Source: Neobacillus drentensis NBRC 102427 (GTDB taxonomy: Bacteria > Bacillota > Bacilli > Bacillales > Cytobacillaceae). From it: DNA of 64,000 nt. The position numbers and the translations under genes were made by a program. The notes under the pieces were generated by a model. The model searched no databases. It was not told where the DNA came from and was given only the letters and a program-made list of their open reading frames with translations. The stretch is taken from positions 1-64,000 of the forward strand of contig NZ_BCUX01000030.1 of NCBI RefSeq assembly GCF_001591445.1, given 5' to 3'. This document shows, one piece after another, positions 41,763 through 51,679 of this stretch. Within the stretch, counting starts at the first letter, position 1. Every line of letters begins with the position of its first letter.

Positions 41763-43223
41763 TTGATTAAAAGACTTAACTATTACATTCTGATCTTCGT
41801 TACGGTGCTCACAGCATCTGTTCCTTCTATAAAAGCAACTGCTATGGAAAATATGGCTCAGCAAATAAATCAGCTAATAAATAACGAACCTGCGTTAAAA
41901 GGAGCAATTGCCGGCATAAGCATCCGTAACGCCTCTGACGGAAAAATCATCTATTCTCACCAGGGTGATGTCCGCTTAAGACCTGCATCCAATATGAAAC
42001 TATTAACTGCAGCTGCCGCACTTACTGTCCTCGGAGAAGACCACACCTTCACGACGGAGATCCATACGGATGGACTACTGAAAAAGAAAACCCTCCATGG
42101 GAATCTGTATTTAGTAGGGAAGGGTGACCCAACTTTACTGAAATCTGATTTTGATAAAATGGCAGTAGCAATTCAAAAACGCGGCATTAATAAAATTAAG
42201 GGAAACCTTGTCGGTGATGATTCTTGGTATGATAATGTCCGTTATTCACTCGACCTCCCTTGGAGTGACGAAACAACGCATTACGGTGCACAGATATCAG
42301 CACTCACCGCCTCACCAACCAGAGCCTATGATGCAGGATCGATCAAAGTCCTCGTGCAGCCTGGAACAAGAAAAGGCGACAAACCCACCGTGAGAATGAC
42401 TCCGAAAACCAATTATCTAAAAATAGTTAACCATGCTATAACTGTTCCGGAAGATGGCAAAAAGGATATCACTATTGAGCGGGAACACGCGAGGAACATC
42501 ATAACAATCGAAGGATCCATCCCAACAAAGGCAAAAACGGAAAAAGAATGGATTGGAGTCTGGGACCCCACACGATATGCCTTGTCCCTTTTGAAACAAT
42601 CCTTAACAGAACACGGGATACAGGTGACCGGAAAACTAAAAACAGGATTGGTGCCTGACACCGCCAGAATTTTATTGACCCATCAATCGATGCCGTTATC
42701 TGAGCTGCTGGTTCCGTTTATGAAACTAAGCAATAACGTCCATGCTGAAATATTAGTTAAAGAAATAGGTCGAGTCGTGAAAGGTGAAGGTAGCTGGGAA
42801 AAGGGACTGAGCGTTTTAAATGCGGAGCTTACAAAATTCGGTGTTAACCCCAAAACATTGGTGCTTAGGGATGGTTCAGGCGTCTCCCATGTCGACCTGA
42901 TACCGGCCAACCAGCTGACACAGCTGTTATTTGCCGTCCAAAAGGAAAAGTGGTTTTCGAGCTATTATCACTCATTACCTGTTTCTGGTGAAAGTGAAAA
43001 GATGGTCGGTGGAACTTTAAGAAATCGGATGAAGGATCCTTCGATTCGAGGAAAAGTTTACGCAAAAACGGGGACTATTTCTACGGTTAGTTCAATATCA
43101 GGCTATGTAAAATCAAAAGGTGAACAAACCTTAATTTTTTCAATCTTTCTAAATAACTTAGTGGATGATTCAAAAGGAAAAATGATAGAGGACCAGCTGA
43201 TTACTATTTTAGCCAATCAATAG
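41763..43223 (+). CDS. D-alanyl-D-alanine carboxypeptidase/endopeptidase (PBP4, peptidase S13)
   Basis: 486 aa, TTG start with a weak AAGG-type site; this start keeps the signal peptide (LIFVTVLTASVPSIKA). Class C low-molecular-weight penicillin-binding protein: SxxK motif S76-N-M-K79 (RPASNMKL), SxN motif LSNNVHAEI and AKTGT near the C-terminus. It trims D-Ala or cleaves cross-links in peptidoglycan outside the membrane. B. subtilis DacC is the closest remembered relative; this could be the same or a paralogue. Confidence 0.9.
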   Translation: MIKRLNYYILIFVTVLTASVPSIKATAMENMAQQINQLINNEPALKGAIAGISIRNASDGKIIYSHQGDVRLRPASNMKLLTAAAALTVLGEDHTFTTEIHTDGLLKKKTLHGNLYLVGKGDPTLLKSDFDKMAVAIQKRGINKIKGNLVGDDSWYDNVRYSLDLPWSDETTHYGAQISALTASPTRAYDAGSIKVLVQPGTRKGDKPTVRMTPKTNYLKIVNHAITVPEDGKKDITIEREHARNIITIEGSIPTKAKTEKEWIGVWDPTRYALSLLKQSLTEHGIQVTGKLKTGLVPDTARILLTHQSMPLSELLVPFMKLSNNVHAEILVKEIGRVVKGEGSWEKGLSVLNAELTKFGVNPKTLVLRDGSGVSHVDLIPANQLTQLLFAVQKEKWFSSYYHSLPVSGESEKMVGGTLRNRMKDPSIRGKVYAKTGTISTVSSISGYVKSKGEQTLIFSIFLNNLVDDSKGKMIEDQLITILANQ

Positions 43224-43348
43224 GTACACCCCACATAGATGAAATTGTACTGCTCAAACACAATTGAAGAAATTAATTTCTTGAAAATTTAAAGTATTGA
43301 TTTTACTATAAATATAATGATAAAAGAGTTATACCATGGGAGAGACAT

Positions 43349-44089
43349 ATGAATATGAATATGAATATGAATAGGAAACAAGGACAGATACTATCTGAAC
43401 GATTTGAGGTAGCTTTTAACCAAGTGCACGATGCCTTAAGGGATATCGTTCAAATTAATGATGACAGATTCGTCGTTCTCGTAAAGGTTGGGGCGAAAAA
43501 ATATCAAATCATTGAAACGTATAAAAAGGACCTGGAGCAATATGCCAGGCTGCGAAATGCGATTGTGCATGAGAAAATGGAAATTGGCTTTTATATTGCT
43601 GAGCCCAATGCGAAAGTTGTTTCTCATATTGAAAAAATTGCCAATGTGTTCAGTCGTCCTAATTATGCCCTGTCAATTGCTACGAAAAATGTGGTGTACT
43701 TTGATTACCGAGATAGCATTTTAAAAGTAACAGCAGCCATTAAAGAACACGGTTATTCGAAGTTTCCAATCTATAAAAACAAGAAGTGTGTCGGCTTACT
43801 CACATCCAGTTCGATTGTGAAATGGATGGCACAGAATATGGAAAACAGTTCTGTCAATCTTTCCGATAGCCATGTGTCAGATATCATGACCTACGAGAAG
43901 GAACATCCGATTGAAATCGTCGCTAAAGATATTAATATTTTTGAGGTGGAGAATATCTTTGAAAAAGCACATAGGAAGAAACAGAAAATAGAAGGTGTAA
44001 TTATTACTGAACACGGAAGAGCGGATGAGTCCCCACTTGGTATGATTACAGCTTGGGATCTTATTCAAATTGATTACACAGTAGACTAA
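43349..44089 (+). CDS. HEPN-like N-terminal domain fused to a CBS pair
   Basis: 246 aa. The first eight residues are (Met-Asn)x4, from an ATGAAT hexamer repeat, so the exact start among four ATGs is uncertain; GGGAGAG favours the first or second. Residues about 14-95 are helical and contain R69-N-A-I-V-H74, an Rx4H motif like the active site of HEPN ribonucleases. CBS domains lie at about 100-160 and 178-243. CBS pairs bind adenine nucleotides, so this may be a nucleotide-sensing, possibly RNA-cleaving protein. Monocistronic by spacing. No named family recalled. Confidence 0.55.
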   Translation: MNMNMNMNRKQGQILSERFEVAFNQVHDALRDIVQINDDRFVVLVKVGAKKYQIIETYKKDLEQYARLRNAIVHEKMEIGFYIAEPNAKVVSHIEKIANVFSRPNYALSIATKNVVYFDYRDSILKVTAAIKEHGYSKFPIYKNKKCVGLLTSSSIVKWMAQNMENSSVNLSDSHVSDIMTYEKEHPIEIVAKDINIFEVENIFEKAHRKKQKIEGVIITEHGRADESPLGMITAWDLIQIDYTVD

Positions 44090-44176
44090 TTTATTGAAAA
44101 AATGTTATCAATAAATTTACAAGAAGTCGGGAAAACTGTATAGGATGGACTCCTAATAAAAGGCGGGGATAAACTT

Positions 44177-44398
44177 ATGCGGAATTATCGATTTCTTATC
44201 AATGAGCAATTTCAAGCGAACAGCATAGCGGAAGATTTAAGAATACAACTGGACGTCAATCGATATAGTTACGTCAATATTCTATCTGTTGACAATCGAA
44301 ATGAAGTACTTGTCCAAGTTTTTGAATCTAGCGGAGGAGCAGAGGAAACGGTTGAAACCTTTATGCAAGATTACCAAAAAGGGATAATTATTGAATAA
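44177..44398 (+). CDS. Hypothetical protein (73 aa)
   Basis: Not recognised. ATG with AAAGGCGGGG ribosome binding site. An alpha/beta pattern with acidic residues, no Cys, no signal peptide or membrane segment. It sits 87 bp after the HEPN/CBS gene and ends in a good terminator. Confidence 0.65.
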   Translation: MRNYRFLINEQFQANSIAEDLRIQLDVNRYSYVNILSVDNRNEVLVQVFESSGGAEETVETFMQDYQKGIIIE

Positions 44399-44403
44399 CC
44401 AGT

Positions 44404-44438
44404 AAAGTTCTCCGGCTTTGGAGAACTTTTATTTTTTT
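44404..44438 (+). terminator. Terminator of the 73-aa protein gene
   Basis: AAGTTCTCC (44405-44413) pairs with GGAGAACTT (44420-44428), followed by a T-rich run. Confidence 0.85.
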
Positions 44439-44471
44439 AAAAAAACAAGCATACCTCTAAGGCATGCTCGT
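44436..44471 (-). terminator. Terminator of the acidic protein gene
   Basis: On the minus strand ACGAGCATGCC pairs with GGTATGCTTGT (two G-U pairs) around TTAGA, followed by TTTTTTTT. Confidence 0.8.
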
Positions 44472-44490
44472 TGTATTTGGCTAATTTTGC

Positions 44491-45219
44491 TTAAAATTCA
44501 AACTCGCTTAATTGGTCCATATGAGAGGCTATCAAAGCGATAATGGTGGTTGCTTCTTCTTTACTAAAAATGAAATGGGACTCATCCTTGATTAATTCAT
44601 CGTCCGTGGTCCAAATCCGGTTAACGCGCTTAAGGACACCGTCTCCAGTTGCTTGAACCAATCCAAATTGATAGGTTACTTCGACCTCATCTTCATGTTT
44701 GAAGGCTGTTACCTCTGGAGTGGACCAATCCACATCAATTTCCTCAAAGATGTCGTCACTATTAACTTGTGCTGCCTCGTAATACTCTTCTTCCTCATCA
44801 TCTTCTACATAAACAGTTTCGACCTCATCATCATCTTCCTCAGAGACCTCAGTAGTCTGAAGATAGACCCCATCATCTGTATAGTGATCGTCACCGTTCA
44901 TGTAATCATGAAGGCTAGCGTGCACTTCCTCGATAATGTCTTCAATATCTGAAAGGATGACTTTCGCAGTATGTCCGCTGTCAACATCGAAGGTATCGAT
45001 GTAAAATTCTTCGTTTTGCGGATCAAAGAACAGTGAGCAAAAATAATCACGCTCCAGTTCTTCGGTATCAACATCTGCGGTATCGACATAAAACTCGATC
45101 CTTGGATGTTTGGCGGCTCTTTCAACTGTCATTTGACCGACCTGATCATATTCTTCACAAATTGACTCCAGGTGTTCTTGCAGTTCTCCACATACTCTGT
45201 CAAACCATTCTAACGACAT
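44491..45219 (-). CDS. Acidic cytosolic protein of unknown function
   Basis: 242 aa from the ATG of MSLEWFDRVCGEL, with AAAGGATGGGA upstream; TTG one codon earlier also possible. Not recognised. Strongly acidic, with a low-complexity stretch of Asp/Glu at about 130-155 (EEDDDEVETVYVEDDEEEEYY). The N-terminal part has a helical segment with ELQEHLESICEEYDQVG and a motif DTADVDTEELERDYF repeated loosely as DTFDVDSGH. No signal peptide. Confidence 0.6.
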   Translation of the reverse strand: MSLEWFDRVCGELQEHLESICEEYDQVGQMTVERAAKHPRIEFYVDTADVDTEELERDYFCSLFFDPQNEEFYIDTFDVDSGHTAKVILSDIEDIIEEVHASLHDYMNGDDHYTDDGVYLQTTEVSEEDDDEVETVYVEDDEEEEYYEAAQVNSDDIFEEIDVDWSTPEVTAFKHEDEVEVTYQFGLVQATGDGVLKRVNRIWTTDDELIKDESHFIFSKEEATTIIALIASHMDQLSEFEF

Positions 45220-45378
45220 CAAACATCCCATCCTTTCAAAGTTAATCGAGGTTATTATTACCAACTTTGAAAAAAATATGTTTTTTCTAATAATATGGAA
45301 GGAATAACAAATAGGAAACTAGAACAGAGTGAATAAGTAACCCTATTTTATGATTCTACTTAAGATTGGAGGGATCCC

Positions 45379-48345
45379 ATGAAATCCTTAATATATGAAC
45401 TAAATCAAATCTGCACTAATTTTCCCTTAAGAGAAAAAATTGTGATTGTTGATTCTCATTCCATTGGGGAACAAATCAATGAAACTTTTGTTAAGGCAGG
45501 ATATCAAGCAATTAATCTCAAGTATAAAACTGTGAATGACCTTGCCCGAACAGTTGTTGACCTGAATTCAGAGCAACCGCAAAATATCTTAGATCAGACA
45601 GTGGGTGTTCATTTTATTTACAATCTTCTTAAAGAGTTGAAAAACCAAGAGAAGCTTCGTTACTTTGCGGGAATGGAAATCACTCCTGCTTTTAGTCATG
45701 CGATATATACAACCATTCAAACCTTACGATTAGCCGGATATACAAAGGCTACTTTGAAAAAGAATGCGTTTATTAGCCCAGACAAAGCGGAGGATATTTA
45801 CGAGATTCTTGCTGAATATGAAAATACCTTATGTATTCATCAATTTACCGACAAGGCAGGATTAATAAATAAGGCACTGGAAGCCACCCAAATTGATGAT
45901 AAGGGAGTTTTTATTTTACAATCCGGTCTAAACCTATCACAACTGGAAGATCAATTCCTAAGAAGAATCATCCCTGAGTCCGTTTATAAACTGCCGCTTG
46001 CACCGGTATTGGGAATCGATCCTCCTGAACGGTCAAGCATCAGTTCGGTTTCTTGGGGACAGCCGGCTCCGCTCAGTTATCTCTACCAACAGGGTGAAGC
46101 AAACGGGGAGCCCAACTTGGAGCTTTTTACTGCGAAGACAGAAGAAATTGAAGTTAAACAAATCTTAGAAAAAATTAAAGCGACCAAAGCTTCACTAGAT
46201 GAGAGTGTTGTTTACTATACAAACACCGATGCCTACATAACCGTGTTTTATCACCTGTCCCAAAAGTTAGATCTGCCCTTTACTTTTGGTGAAGGACTGC
46301 CCGTTTCATTTAGCCGCCCGGGACGTTTGGTTTCCGGATTAATAAGTTGGATTCAGTCTAACTATAGTGTAGAAACCTTTCTTGATTTGCTGAACGAAGG
46401 ATTAATTGAATTTGGCGAAGGTGCACCTTCTAAAGCTAAAATTTCGCGAGTGCTTCGGGATTTACAGATTTGCTGGTCACAAGAACGGTACCTAACTCAT
46501 CTCACCATTGAAATTGAACGTTTAGGCGAGAAACTTTTACAAGCAGAAGATAAATCTATTTTTGAAGTTAGGTTAAAAGAAATTTCGTGGTTGAAGCAGT
46601 GGTATACTGACCTGTTTAAAAAGTTGCCCCCGTTAAATCTAACCATGAATTATAAAAAAACATTAACTGGAATCACCTATCTTCTCAAAAATAATTGTAA
46701 AACAAGTTCATCACTTGATGAAATGGCCAAGTCTGCCTTATTGGAGGAAATTGAGAGGATTCTCCCCTTTGCAGATGAATCGTTATCAAGCTACGATTTG
46801 TTTGAAAAGGTAAAAGATCTTCTGTTAACTATTCAAATTAATCAATCGGGTCCAAAGTCAGGTCATCTTCATGTTTCTTCCTATAAGCGAGGTATTTATA
46901 ATAGCCGGTCGCACTTATTTTTTGCAGGCTTGGATAACAAGAAGTTTCCGGGTAATGCAAGCGAAGATCCGCTCTTGCTCGATACAGAGCGAATTCAGTT
47001 AGGGAACGGTTTGCCATTACTACGTGAAAAGGGTCAAGAAAACTTGTATACAATGTTACAAGCTCTAGCGAATTCAACCGGTCATGTCACGGTCAGTTAC
47101 TGTGATTTTGATATGAGTAATAATCGGGTAGTTAACCCAGCATTTGTTGTTTTGCAATGCTATCGTTTAATCACCGGCAATAAAGATGCAGATTTTGAAG
47201 CGTTAAAATCACTGCCATCATCAATCATTGCGAATGATATTTTTGAAGATAAAGACTATTGGAATGAGAAATTAACCAATGATCGTGCGCAGCAGCTCAA
47301 TGAAGGGGTTTTAAACCATTTTAACAATATTAAACTGGGAATCACGGCGGAAACCGCACGAAATACTAGAAATTACACGGAATATGATGGGCAGATTCAG
47401 ATTGATGCCGAAGCGTATGATCCTCGCATCAATCAGGATAAACGCTTGAGTGCAGGTAAACTTGAAACCCTGGCTAAGTGTCCGTATTCATATTTTTTAA
47501 AAGAGATTCTAAAAGTTAGGACCGTAGAGGATGTATCGTTTGATGCAAACAAATGGCTCGATGCAGCGACCCGAGGAAGCTTGCTTCACAGTATTTTTGA
47601 AAACTTTTACAAAAAATTAATACAAGATCATGCCAAGCCTTCCTATGCCAATCATTTAGAACTTATTTTAGAAATAGCACAAGGTTTAATTGATAAGCAA
47701 AAAGAAGTATTGCCGCCTCCAAATGAAAGAGTCTATCAACGTGAACGGACGGATATCTTAGCTTGCTGTGAGATATTTCTAAAAGAAGAAGAGGAATATA
47801 GCGAAAATTACCAACCACTTCATTTCGAATATTCCTTTGGGATTGGTGAAAAGGATCCGGCAATAATTACTCTTCCTTCAGGGAAAATAAAAATTTCTGG
47901 GATTATTGACCGTGTTGATCAATCTAAGTACGGCAAATACCATATCATTGACTATAAAACAGGGAGCACGTACGGTTATGCTAAGAATGCGGCCTTCAAA
48001 GGCGGACGACAGCTCCAGCACATGATTTATGCCATGGCGATCGAGCAGCATTTGAATCTCGGCGAGGGTGTGGTCGAGGAGAGTTCGTATTACTTTCCAA
48101 CCCAAAAAGGATTGGCGCAAAGGTTTACGAGGAAGCAGGACAAGGAGCTCCGAACCAATGGCTTAGATATTTTGGAAAAACTAATTGATGCTGTAAAACA
48201 TGGTCATTTTGAAATGACCGATGATGTGAATGATTGCAAATTTTGTGAGTTTAAGCTGGTTTGCCGCCGCCATTTTTATGATAAAGAAACACTGGAAATG
48301 AAGCAGTCGAATCAGAAGCTAAAGGGGGTTAGAGCCTATGACTAA
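45379..48345 (+). CDS. AddB-like PD-(D/E)XK nuclease with Fe-S cluster
   Basis: 988 aa, GGAGGGATCCC before the ATG. C-terminal RecB-type nuclease with GIIDRVDQS and D858-Y-K860. Four cysteines, C701 and C953-x2-C956-x5-C962, match the 4Fe-4S staple spacing of AddB (C-x2-C-x5-C). Unlike B. subtilis AddB (about 1166 aa), the N-terminus shows no Walker A P-loop. It overlaps the next gene (UvrD/AddA-like) by 8 bp. Together they form an AddAB-like end-processing nuclease-helicase; whether this is the housekeeping AddAB or a second, shorter system cannot be decided here. Confidence 0.82.
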   Translation: MKSLIYELNQICTNFPLREKIVIVDSHSIGEQINETFVKAGYQAINLKYKTVNDLARTVVDLNSEQPQNILDQTVGVHFIYNLLKELKNQEKLRYFAGMEITPAFSHAIYTTIQTLRLAGYTKATLKKNAFISPDKAEDIYEILAEYENTLCIHQFTDKAGLINKALEATQIDDKGVFILQSGLNLSQLEDQFLRRIIPESVYKLPLAPVLGIDPPERSSISSVSWGQPAPLSYLYQQGEANGEPNLELFTAKTEEIEVKQILEKIKATKASLDESVVYYTNTDAYITVFYHLSQKLDLPFTFGEGLPVSFSRPGRLVSGLISWIQSNYSVETFLDLLNEGLIEFGEGAPSKAKISRVLRDLQICWSQERYLTHLTIEIERLGEKLLQAEDKSIFEVRLKEISWLKQWYTDLFKKLPPLNLTMNYKKTLTGITYLLKNNCKTSSSLDEMAKSALLEEIERILPFADESLSSYDLFEKVKDLLLTIQINQSGPKSGHLHVSSYKRGIYNSRSHLFFAGLDNKKFPGNASEDPLLLDTERIQLGNGLPLLREKGQENLYTMLQALANSTGHVTVSYCDFDMSNNRVVNPAFVVLQCYRLITGNKDADFEALKSLPSSIIANDIFEDKDYWNEKLTNDRAQQLNEGVLNHFNNIKLGITAETARNTRNYTEYDGQIQIDAEAYDPRINQDKRLSAGKLETLAKCPYSYFLKEILKVRTVEDVSFDANKWLDAATRGSLLHSIFENFYKKLIQDHAKPSYANHLELILEIAQGLIDKQKEVLPPPNERVYQRERTDILACCEIFLKEEEEYSENYQPLHFEYSFGIGEKDPAIITLPSGKIKISGIIDRVDQSKYGKYHIIDYKTGSTYGYAKNAAFKGGRQLQHMIYAMAIEQHLNLGEGVVEESSYYFPTQKGLAQRFTRKQDKELRTNGLDILEKLIDAVKHGHFEMTDDVNDCKFCEFKLVCRRHFYDKETLEMKQSNQKLKGVRAYD

Positions 48346-51300
48346 GGAAATTCTCGATCAAGCGGCTAGGGATAAAATTAAATCACAGCTCAAGACGAAC
48401 TTTTTAGTTGAAGCTGGCGCCGGTTCAGGTAAAACGACGAGTCTAGTCGATCGGATGGTCAACCTCATTTATACAGGTACTGCCGAAATTCAGGAAATTG
48501 TGGCGATTACGTTTACCAGAAAAGCGGCTGATGAGTTAAAGGTCCGCTTTCAAGCAAAATTAGAGGAAGCATGGAAAAATGAACAGGATCTTGATATCAA
48601 CTTTCGTTTAGGCTTGGCACTTCAAAATATTGAAAGCTGCTTTTTAGGAACGGTCCATGCCTTTTGTGCCAAACTACTGCGTGAGCGCCCAATAGAAGCA
48701 AATTTAGATTTAACGTTTACAGAGCTTGAGGAAGCCGATGACATCGACATTTTAGAAGAAGCTTGGCAGCTTTATTTACAAACCTTAATGGACGAAGAAG
48801 CGCATCGCTTTGAAATCATTGAAGAATTAGGGATAACGGTTGAAAACCTATTCCCTTGGTTAAAGGGGTTAAAAGAATATTCAGATGTGGAATGGGTGAC
48901 GGAAACGCGACCGAAACCAGAGCTGCAGGCGGATTATCAATCTTTCATGCTCATCATAAAAGAAGCAAAAAGATCCGTACCTGAAGAAGAGCCTCTTAAG
49001 GGATATGACAGCTTGCAGAAAGCGATATTAACTGCAGTTCAAAAAGAAAGATTCATTAATCCCGAAAAGGAAAAGGATATCATTAGCATTTTAGAATTAT
49101 TTGATAAGAATTTAAAACCAACTTATAATCGCTGGCCATCTAAAGAAGATGCAAAATTTTATGAAGAAAAAGTCAAGGCAACCTTTGAAGTTTCAATCAA
49201 GCCACTTATTCAAGCATGGAAAGAGTATTGTCATCCGAAAATTATTCGTTTTCTAGAAGAAGCAGTCCAGGGTTATCAACATTTAAAAAGAGAGCGATCC
49301 CTGCTAAACTTTCAAGATTTAATGATTTATACATCAACGTTGCTAAAAGGTAATCCAGAAGTTCGCGCCTATTTCCAAGCAAAATACCGCTATCTACTCG
49401 TCGATGAGTATCAGGACACTGACCCGATTCAGGCTGAAATCATGTTTTATCTAACGAGTGAAGATATTAATGAAAAGACATGGACAAAATGCAAACCGAA
49501 AGCCGGTTCCCTCTTTGTGGTTGGCGATCCCAAACAAGCCATTTACCGTTTTCGCCGCGCTGATATTGATACATATAATCGCGTTAAGCAGTTAATCGAG
49601 GAACATGGCGGAGAAGTGCTTCAATTGACGACCAATTTCCGGTCACTTGACACCGTGACCAAAGAATTAAATAAGGTGTTTCAGAAGCACTTACCAGAAG
49701 TGGAATCTGATTATCAAGCCGCCTATCGACCGTTAATCGCCTATCATGAGGGCACTGGCGCTGGTTTTACGGGTATCAAGCGTTTAACTGTACCTGCTGA
49801 TTATAAAAAGAAGGAAGAAGTCATCTTAATCGATGCGGAAAACATTGCACTGACTATTCAAACCTTAATCGGGCAGGGGCACCAAGCAAAGGATTTCATG
49901 GTGCTGACGAGGTATACTGATGGCGTCGCTGTCTATGCGAAAACGATCGAGGATATGGGTATTCCTGTTAGTATTAGTGGGGAAGTAATTCTAGGTGAAA
50001 CTATGGAGTTCCAAGATTTATGGATCCTCTTAAAGTCATTCTTGGATACTACCGATGAAGTGGGCTTCATTGCCGTGTTACGGGGGATTTTCTTCGGAAT
50101 AAGTGATCAAGAACTATATCAATGGAGACAAGCCGGTGGCAGATTTTCCATTTACGCCAATATCCCTACTGAAATTTCTCCTGAGGTGAGTGATAAATTT
50201 AGGTTCGCATTGGAAAAATTACAGGGTTGCCAAAAGCTTATTCGCACTCTATCACCAACCGCAGCAATTGAACGAATCATTGAAGAAGTCGGTTTCTATC
50301 TATTACTTTTGAAAAATGGCCGCAACAAACGAACGTATAAAAGTCTACTGCAAATGCTTGAAGCCCTTCGAAAACAAGAGGCAGCTGGGAAGACCACCTA
50401 TAAACAAGTGTTGGAAGTGCTGACCGAGTTGATTTTTGAAAAAACAGTTGTTGCAAACTTGGAAGATGAGGCAGATGCGGTTCGGATTATGAATATTCAT
50501 AAAGCAAAAGGCCTAGAAGCACCGATTGTCTTTTTAGCCCATCCAACTAAGTTAGTCAGTCCTGAATCCTTTTTATCACAGCATATTAAACGGGAGGACC
50601 ATATTTCAAAGGGCTACTTTACGTTTACCGTAAAGAACGGCTATTCAGATAAAGAAATTGCTTTACCTCCTGAATGGGAAACACATAAGGCTAAGGAACT
50701 GGAGTACCTCACGGAAGAAGAGCTGCGGATCATTTATGTTGCAGCCACTCGAGCTGAACAGGCCCTTATAATCAGTTCGCACACTGGAAATAAGAAAAAC
50801 CCTTGGAACATCCTTTTCGAAATGGATGATATCGAGGAATTAGAACTTCCAGAAGTAGAACCCTATGTCGTTCATTCAATAACAGAGGAGCTTACTCTTT
50901 CAGAATTTCAAGCTAGAACGGTTAGTAAAAACTCATGGCTTGATCAAAGTAAGTTAAAAACCTTTGAACAATGGTCTCCAACAAAAGACAAGGATTATTC
51001 TGAGGTGATCACGATTGAACGAGAAGCGGGCGGTGGGAAGGATTGGGGAACGCTGATTCATGATGTCTTTGAAAAAGCTGTTCAAGGCCAAGACCTTTCT
51101 AATTATATAAAGGCAGCTTTACACAAATATAATATTTTAGAAGATAGAGAAAAAGAAGTATGGTCTTATCTGGAAAACCTGCAAACTTCACCCCTTTGGG
51201 ATGAGTTAATGACAGCAGAGGAAATGCTGACAGAAGTCCCTTTTACCCTTAAAGTTGAAAAGGGTGATTCTCTATATTCTTCTATATCTAAACATCCTGA

Positions 51301-51541
51301 TAATCTACATCCCTTTTATGTCAAAGGAACGATTGATCTCATCTATAAAAAGAATGGCACCTGGACGATTGTTGATTATAAAACTGACCGAGCTAAACAG
51401 GACAAAGACTATGAAAAACTCCAAGCATTTTATCGCAGCCAACTTTCCTTTTATAAGGATGCCTGGGAGGAGTTAACCAGAGAAACCGTAAGCAAAGAAT
51501 TACTTTACTTTCTTGACCCAAATAAAATAATGGCTACCTAG
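48338..51541 (+). CDS. AddA-like UvrD/RecB helicase-nuclease
   Basis: 1067 aa. SF1A helicase motifs: Walker A GAGSGKTT (27-34), AITFTRKAADELK, LLVDEYQDTDPIQ, VVGDPKQAIYRFRRAD, TNFRS and IMNIHKAKGLE. The last 150 residues are a RecB-family nuclease with GTLIHDVFE and D1013-Y-K1015. Size is below typical AddA (about 1230). Translationally coupled to the AddB-like gene. Likely function: double-strand-break end resection, or degradation of foreign linear DNA. Confidence 0.87.
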   Translation: MTKEILDQAARDKIKSQLKTNFLVEAGAGSGKTTSLVDRMVNLIYTGTAEIQEIVAITFTRKAADELKVRFQAKLEEAWKNEQDLDINFRLGLALQNIESCFLGTVHAFCAKLLRERPIEANLDLTFTELEEADDIDILEEAWQLYLQTLMDEEAHRFEIIEELGITVENLFPWLKGLKEYSDVEWVTETRPKPELQADYQSFMLIIKEAKRSVPEEEPLKGYDSLQKAILTAVQKERFINPEKEKDIISILELFDKNLKPTYNRWPSKEDAKFYEEKVKATFEVSIKPLIQAWKEYCHPKIIRFLEEAVQGYQHLKRERSLLNFQDLMIYTSTLLKGNPEVRAYFQAKYRYLLVDEYQDTDPIQAEIMFYLTSEDINEKTWTKCKPKAGSLFVVGDPKQAIYRFRRADIDTYNRVKQLIEEHGGEVLQLTTNFRSLDTVTKELNKVFQKHLPEVESDYQAAYRPLIAYHEGTGAGFTGIKRLTVPADYKKKEEVILIDAENIALTIQTLIGQGHQAKDFMVLTRYTDGVAVYAKTIEDMGIPVSISGEVILGETMEFQDLWILLKSFLDTTDEVGFIAVLRGIFFGISDQELYQWRQAGGRFSIYANIPTEISPEVSDKFRFALEKLQGCQKLIRTLSPTAAIERIIEEVGFYLLLLKNGRNKRTYKSLLQMLEALRKQEAAGKTTYKQVLEVLTELIFEKTVVANLEDEADAVRIMNIHKAKGLEAPIVFLAHPTKLVSPESFLSQHIKREDHISKGYFTFTVKNGYSDKEIALPPEWETHKAKELEYLTEEELRIIYVAATRAEQALIISSHTGNKKNPWNILFEMDDIEELELPEVEPYVVHSITEELTLSEFQARTVSKNSWLDQSKLKTFEQWSPTKDKDYSEVITIEREAGGGKDWGTLIHDVFEKAVQGQDLSNYIKAALHKYNILEDREKEVWSYLENLQTSPLWDELMTAEEMLTEVPFTLKVEKGDSLYSSISKHPDNLHPFYVKGTIDLIYKKNGTWTIVDYKTDRAKQDKDYEKLQAFYRSQLSFYKDAWEELTRETVSKELLYFLDPNKIMAT

Positions 51542-51621
51542 TGTGCTAATAGTTAAATTTCGTCGCACTCCATAAACCGAAGCCTTTAAAGTTTTATAAA
51601 TCCGGCTGAAATTTAAACACG

Positions 51622-51657
51622 AAAATTCCACAGGCTTTAAGCTTGTGGGATTTTCTT
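51622..51657. terminator. Bidirectional terminator between addA-like and SRPBCC genes
   Basis: AAAATTCCACAGGCT pairs with AGCTTGTGGGATTTT (two G-U pairs), with T-rich DNA on both sides. Confidence 0.75.
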
Positions 51658-51679
51658 TAGAACTACGATTTTACCAAGA

